From: Actinomycetota bacterium
Lineage (GTDB): Bacteria; Actinomycetota; Aquicultoria; CAJVYJ01; JAUVQD01
Direction: 5' to 3'
Assembly: GCA_030679975.1 (NCBI GenBank)
Contig: JAUXSL010000127.1
Location: forward strand, 1-38,428
DNA: 38,428 nucleotides
Positions 37,853 through 38,428 of the stretch are shown one piece after another (position 1 is the stretch's first letter; every line of letters begins with the position of its first letter). The translations under genes were made by a program, and so were the position numbers. The notes below the pieces were generated by a model. That model saw only the letters and a program-made list of their open reading frames with translations, made no database searches and was not told where the DNA came from.

Positions 37853-38428
37853 ATGAGAATAGGCATATTAACGGGCGGCGGTGATTCGCCGGCTACGAAT
37901 GCGGCCATCAGGGCCGTCGTTAAAAAAGGCGCGGCGGACGGTCATGAGATTTTAGGAATAAGAAACGGCTGGGCAGGCTTGATAAAAGGCGATATCGCCC
38001 TGCTGAAAAAAAGGGAAGTCTCGGGTATTTTGCCGAAGGGCGGCACTATCCTGGGCACATCGCGCACCAACCCGTTTAAATTGGGGGCTGTCGATGAGAT
38101 ACACAAAAATATGGCTGCCCACAAGCTGGACGCGTTGATAGCCATCGGCGGCGACGATACGCTGGGGGTCTTGCACCGGCTGAATAATCTGCCGGACCCG
38201 GTGGTCGGGGTCGGCATCCCGCAGACGATCGACAATGACATCCCCGGCACAGACTATGCTATCGGTTTCGATTCAGCGACGGCCATCGCCACGGACGCCT
38301 GCGACAAACTTCACACGACCGCCGAATCACACCACCGGGTGATGATCCTCGAGGTGATGGGCCGGGACGCCGGGCATATCGCGGTCGAAGCCGGCCTGGC
38401 GGGCGGGGCCGATATTATCTTGATACCG
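37853..38428 (+). CDS. pfkA: 6-phosphofructokinase family (3' end outside window)
   Basis: MRIGILTGGGDSPATNAAIRA, AIGGDDTLG, GIPQTIDNDI, EVMGRDAGHIA; GGAG ribosome-binding site. Confidence 0.92.
   Translation, partial: MRIGILTGGGDSPATNAAIRAVVKKGAADGHEILGIRNGWAGLIKGDIALLKKREVSGILPKGGTILGTSRTNPFKLGAVDEIHKNMAAHKLDALIAIGGDDTLGVLHRLNNLPDPVVGVGIPQTIDNDIPGTDYAIGFDSATAIATDACDKLHTTAESHHRVMILEVMGRDAGHIAVEAGLAGGADIILIP

Noticed and set aside
1-38428. CRISPR array, toxin-antitoxin or phage-defence locus
   Set aside because: No regularly spaced direct repeats and no Cas or recognised defence-domain proteins were found on either strand

Overview
GC-rich bacterial chromosomal window (38.4 kb), probably from an actinobacterial-type anaerobe; lineage not proven. 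Most of it is housekeeping and accessory genes: ABC-2 and MacB-type transporters, a DEAD-box helicase, a YbaK deacylase, a MerR-HlyD-HlyD-ATPase-permease-permease-ATPase cluster, a K+ channel, SpoIIE-type PP2C, MFS, ROK kinase, two GGDEF proteins, Crp/Fnr, a class II ribonucleotide reductase, CsoR, an MCP, YidD, an LCP protein, HAD and PFK, plus five tRNAs. The observations most worth a second look are: (1) a two-copy, TIR-bounded structured repeat (22764-22927 and 27530-27650) in which the same end abuts the stop codon of the neighbouring gene, with a compensatory change in an internal hairpin; (2) an ABC ATPase with no canonical start codon just after a dRS3-like repeat, including an in-frame 'ATG ATA TAA'; (3) a decayed tract (29.4-31.5 kb) with an IS3-like remnant, an internally deleted merA-like gene and an internally deleted GH15 gene, plus a 32-codon aldo/keto-reductase deletion remnant at 15.8 kb; (4) an 18-bp inverted copy of the T-arm of tRNA-Cys immediately 3' of that tRNA; (5) a compact four-gene Cys-rich/DUF1858/membrane/zinc-ribbon operon behind a MITE-like hairpin; (6) a CsoR-type operator placed remotely from the csoR gene. 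No CRISPR array, rRNA or intact mobile element was seen. All family calls are by eye, with no database search.
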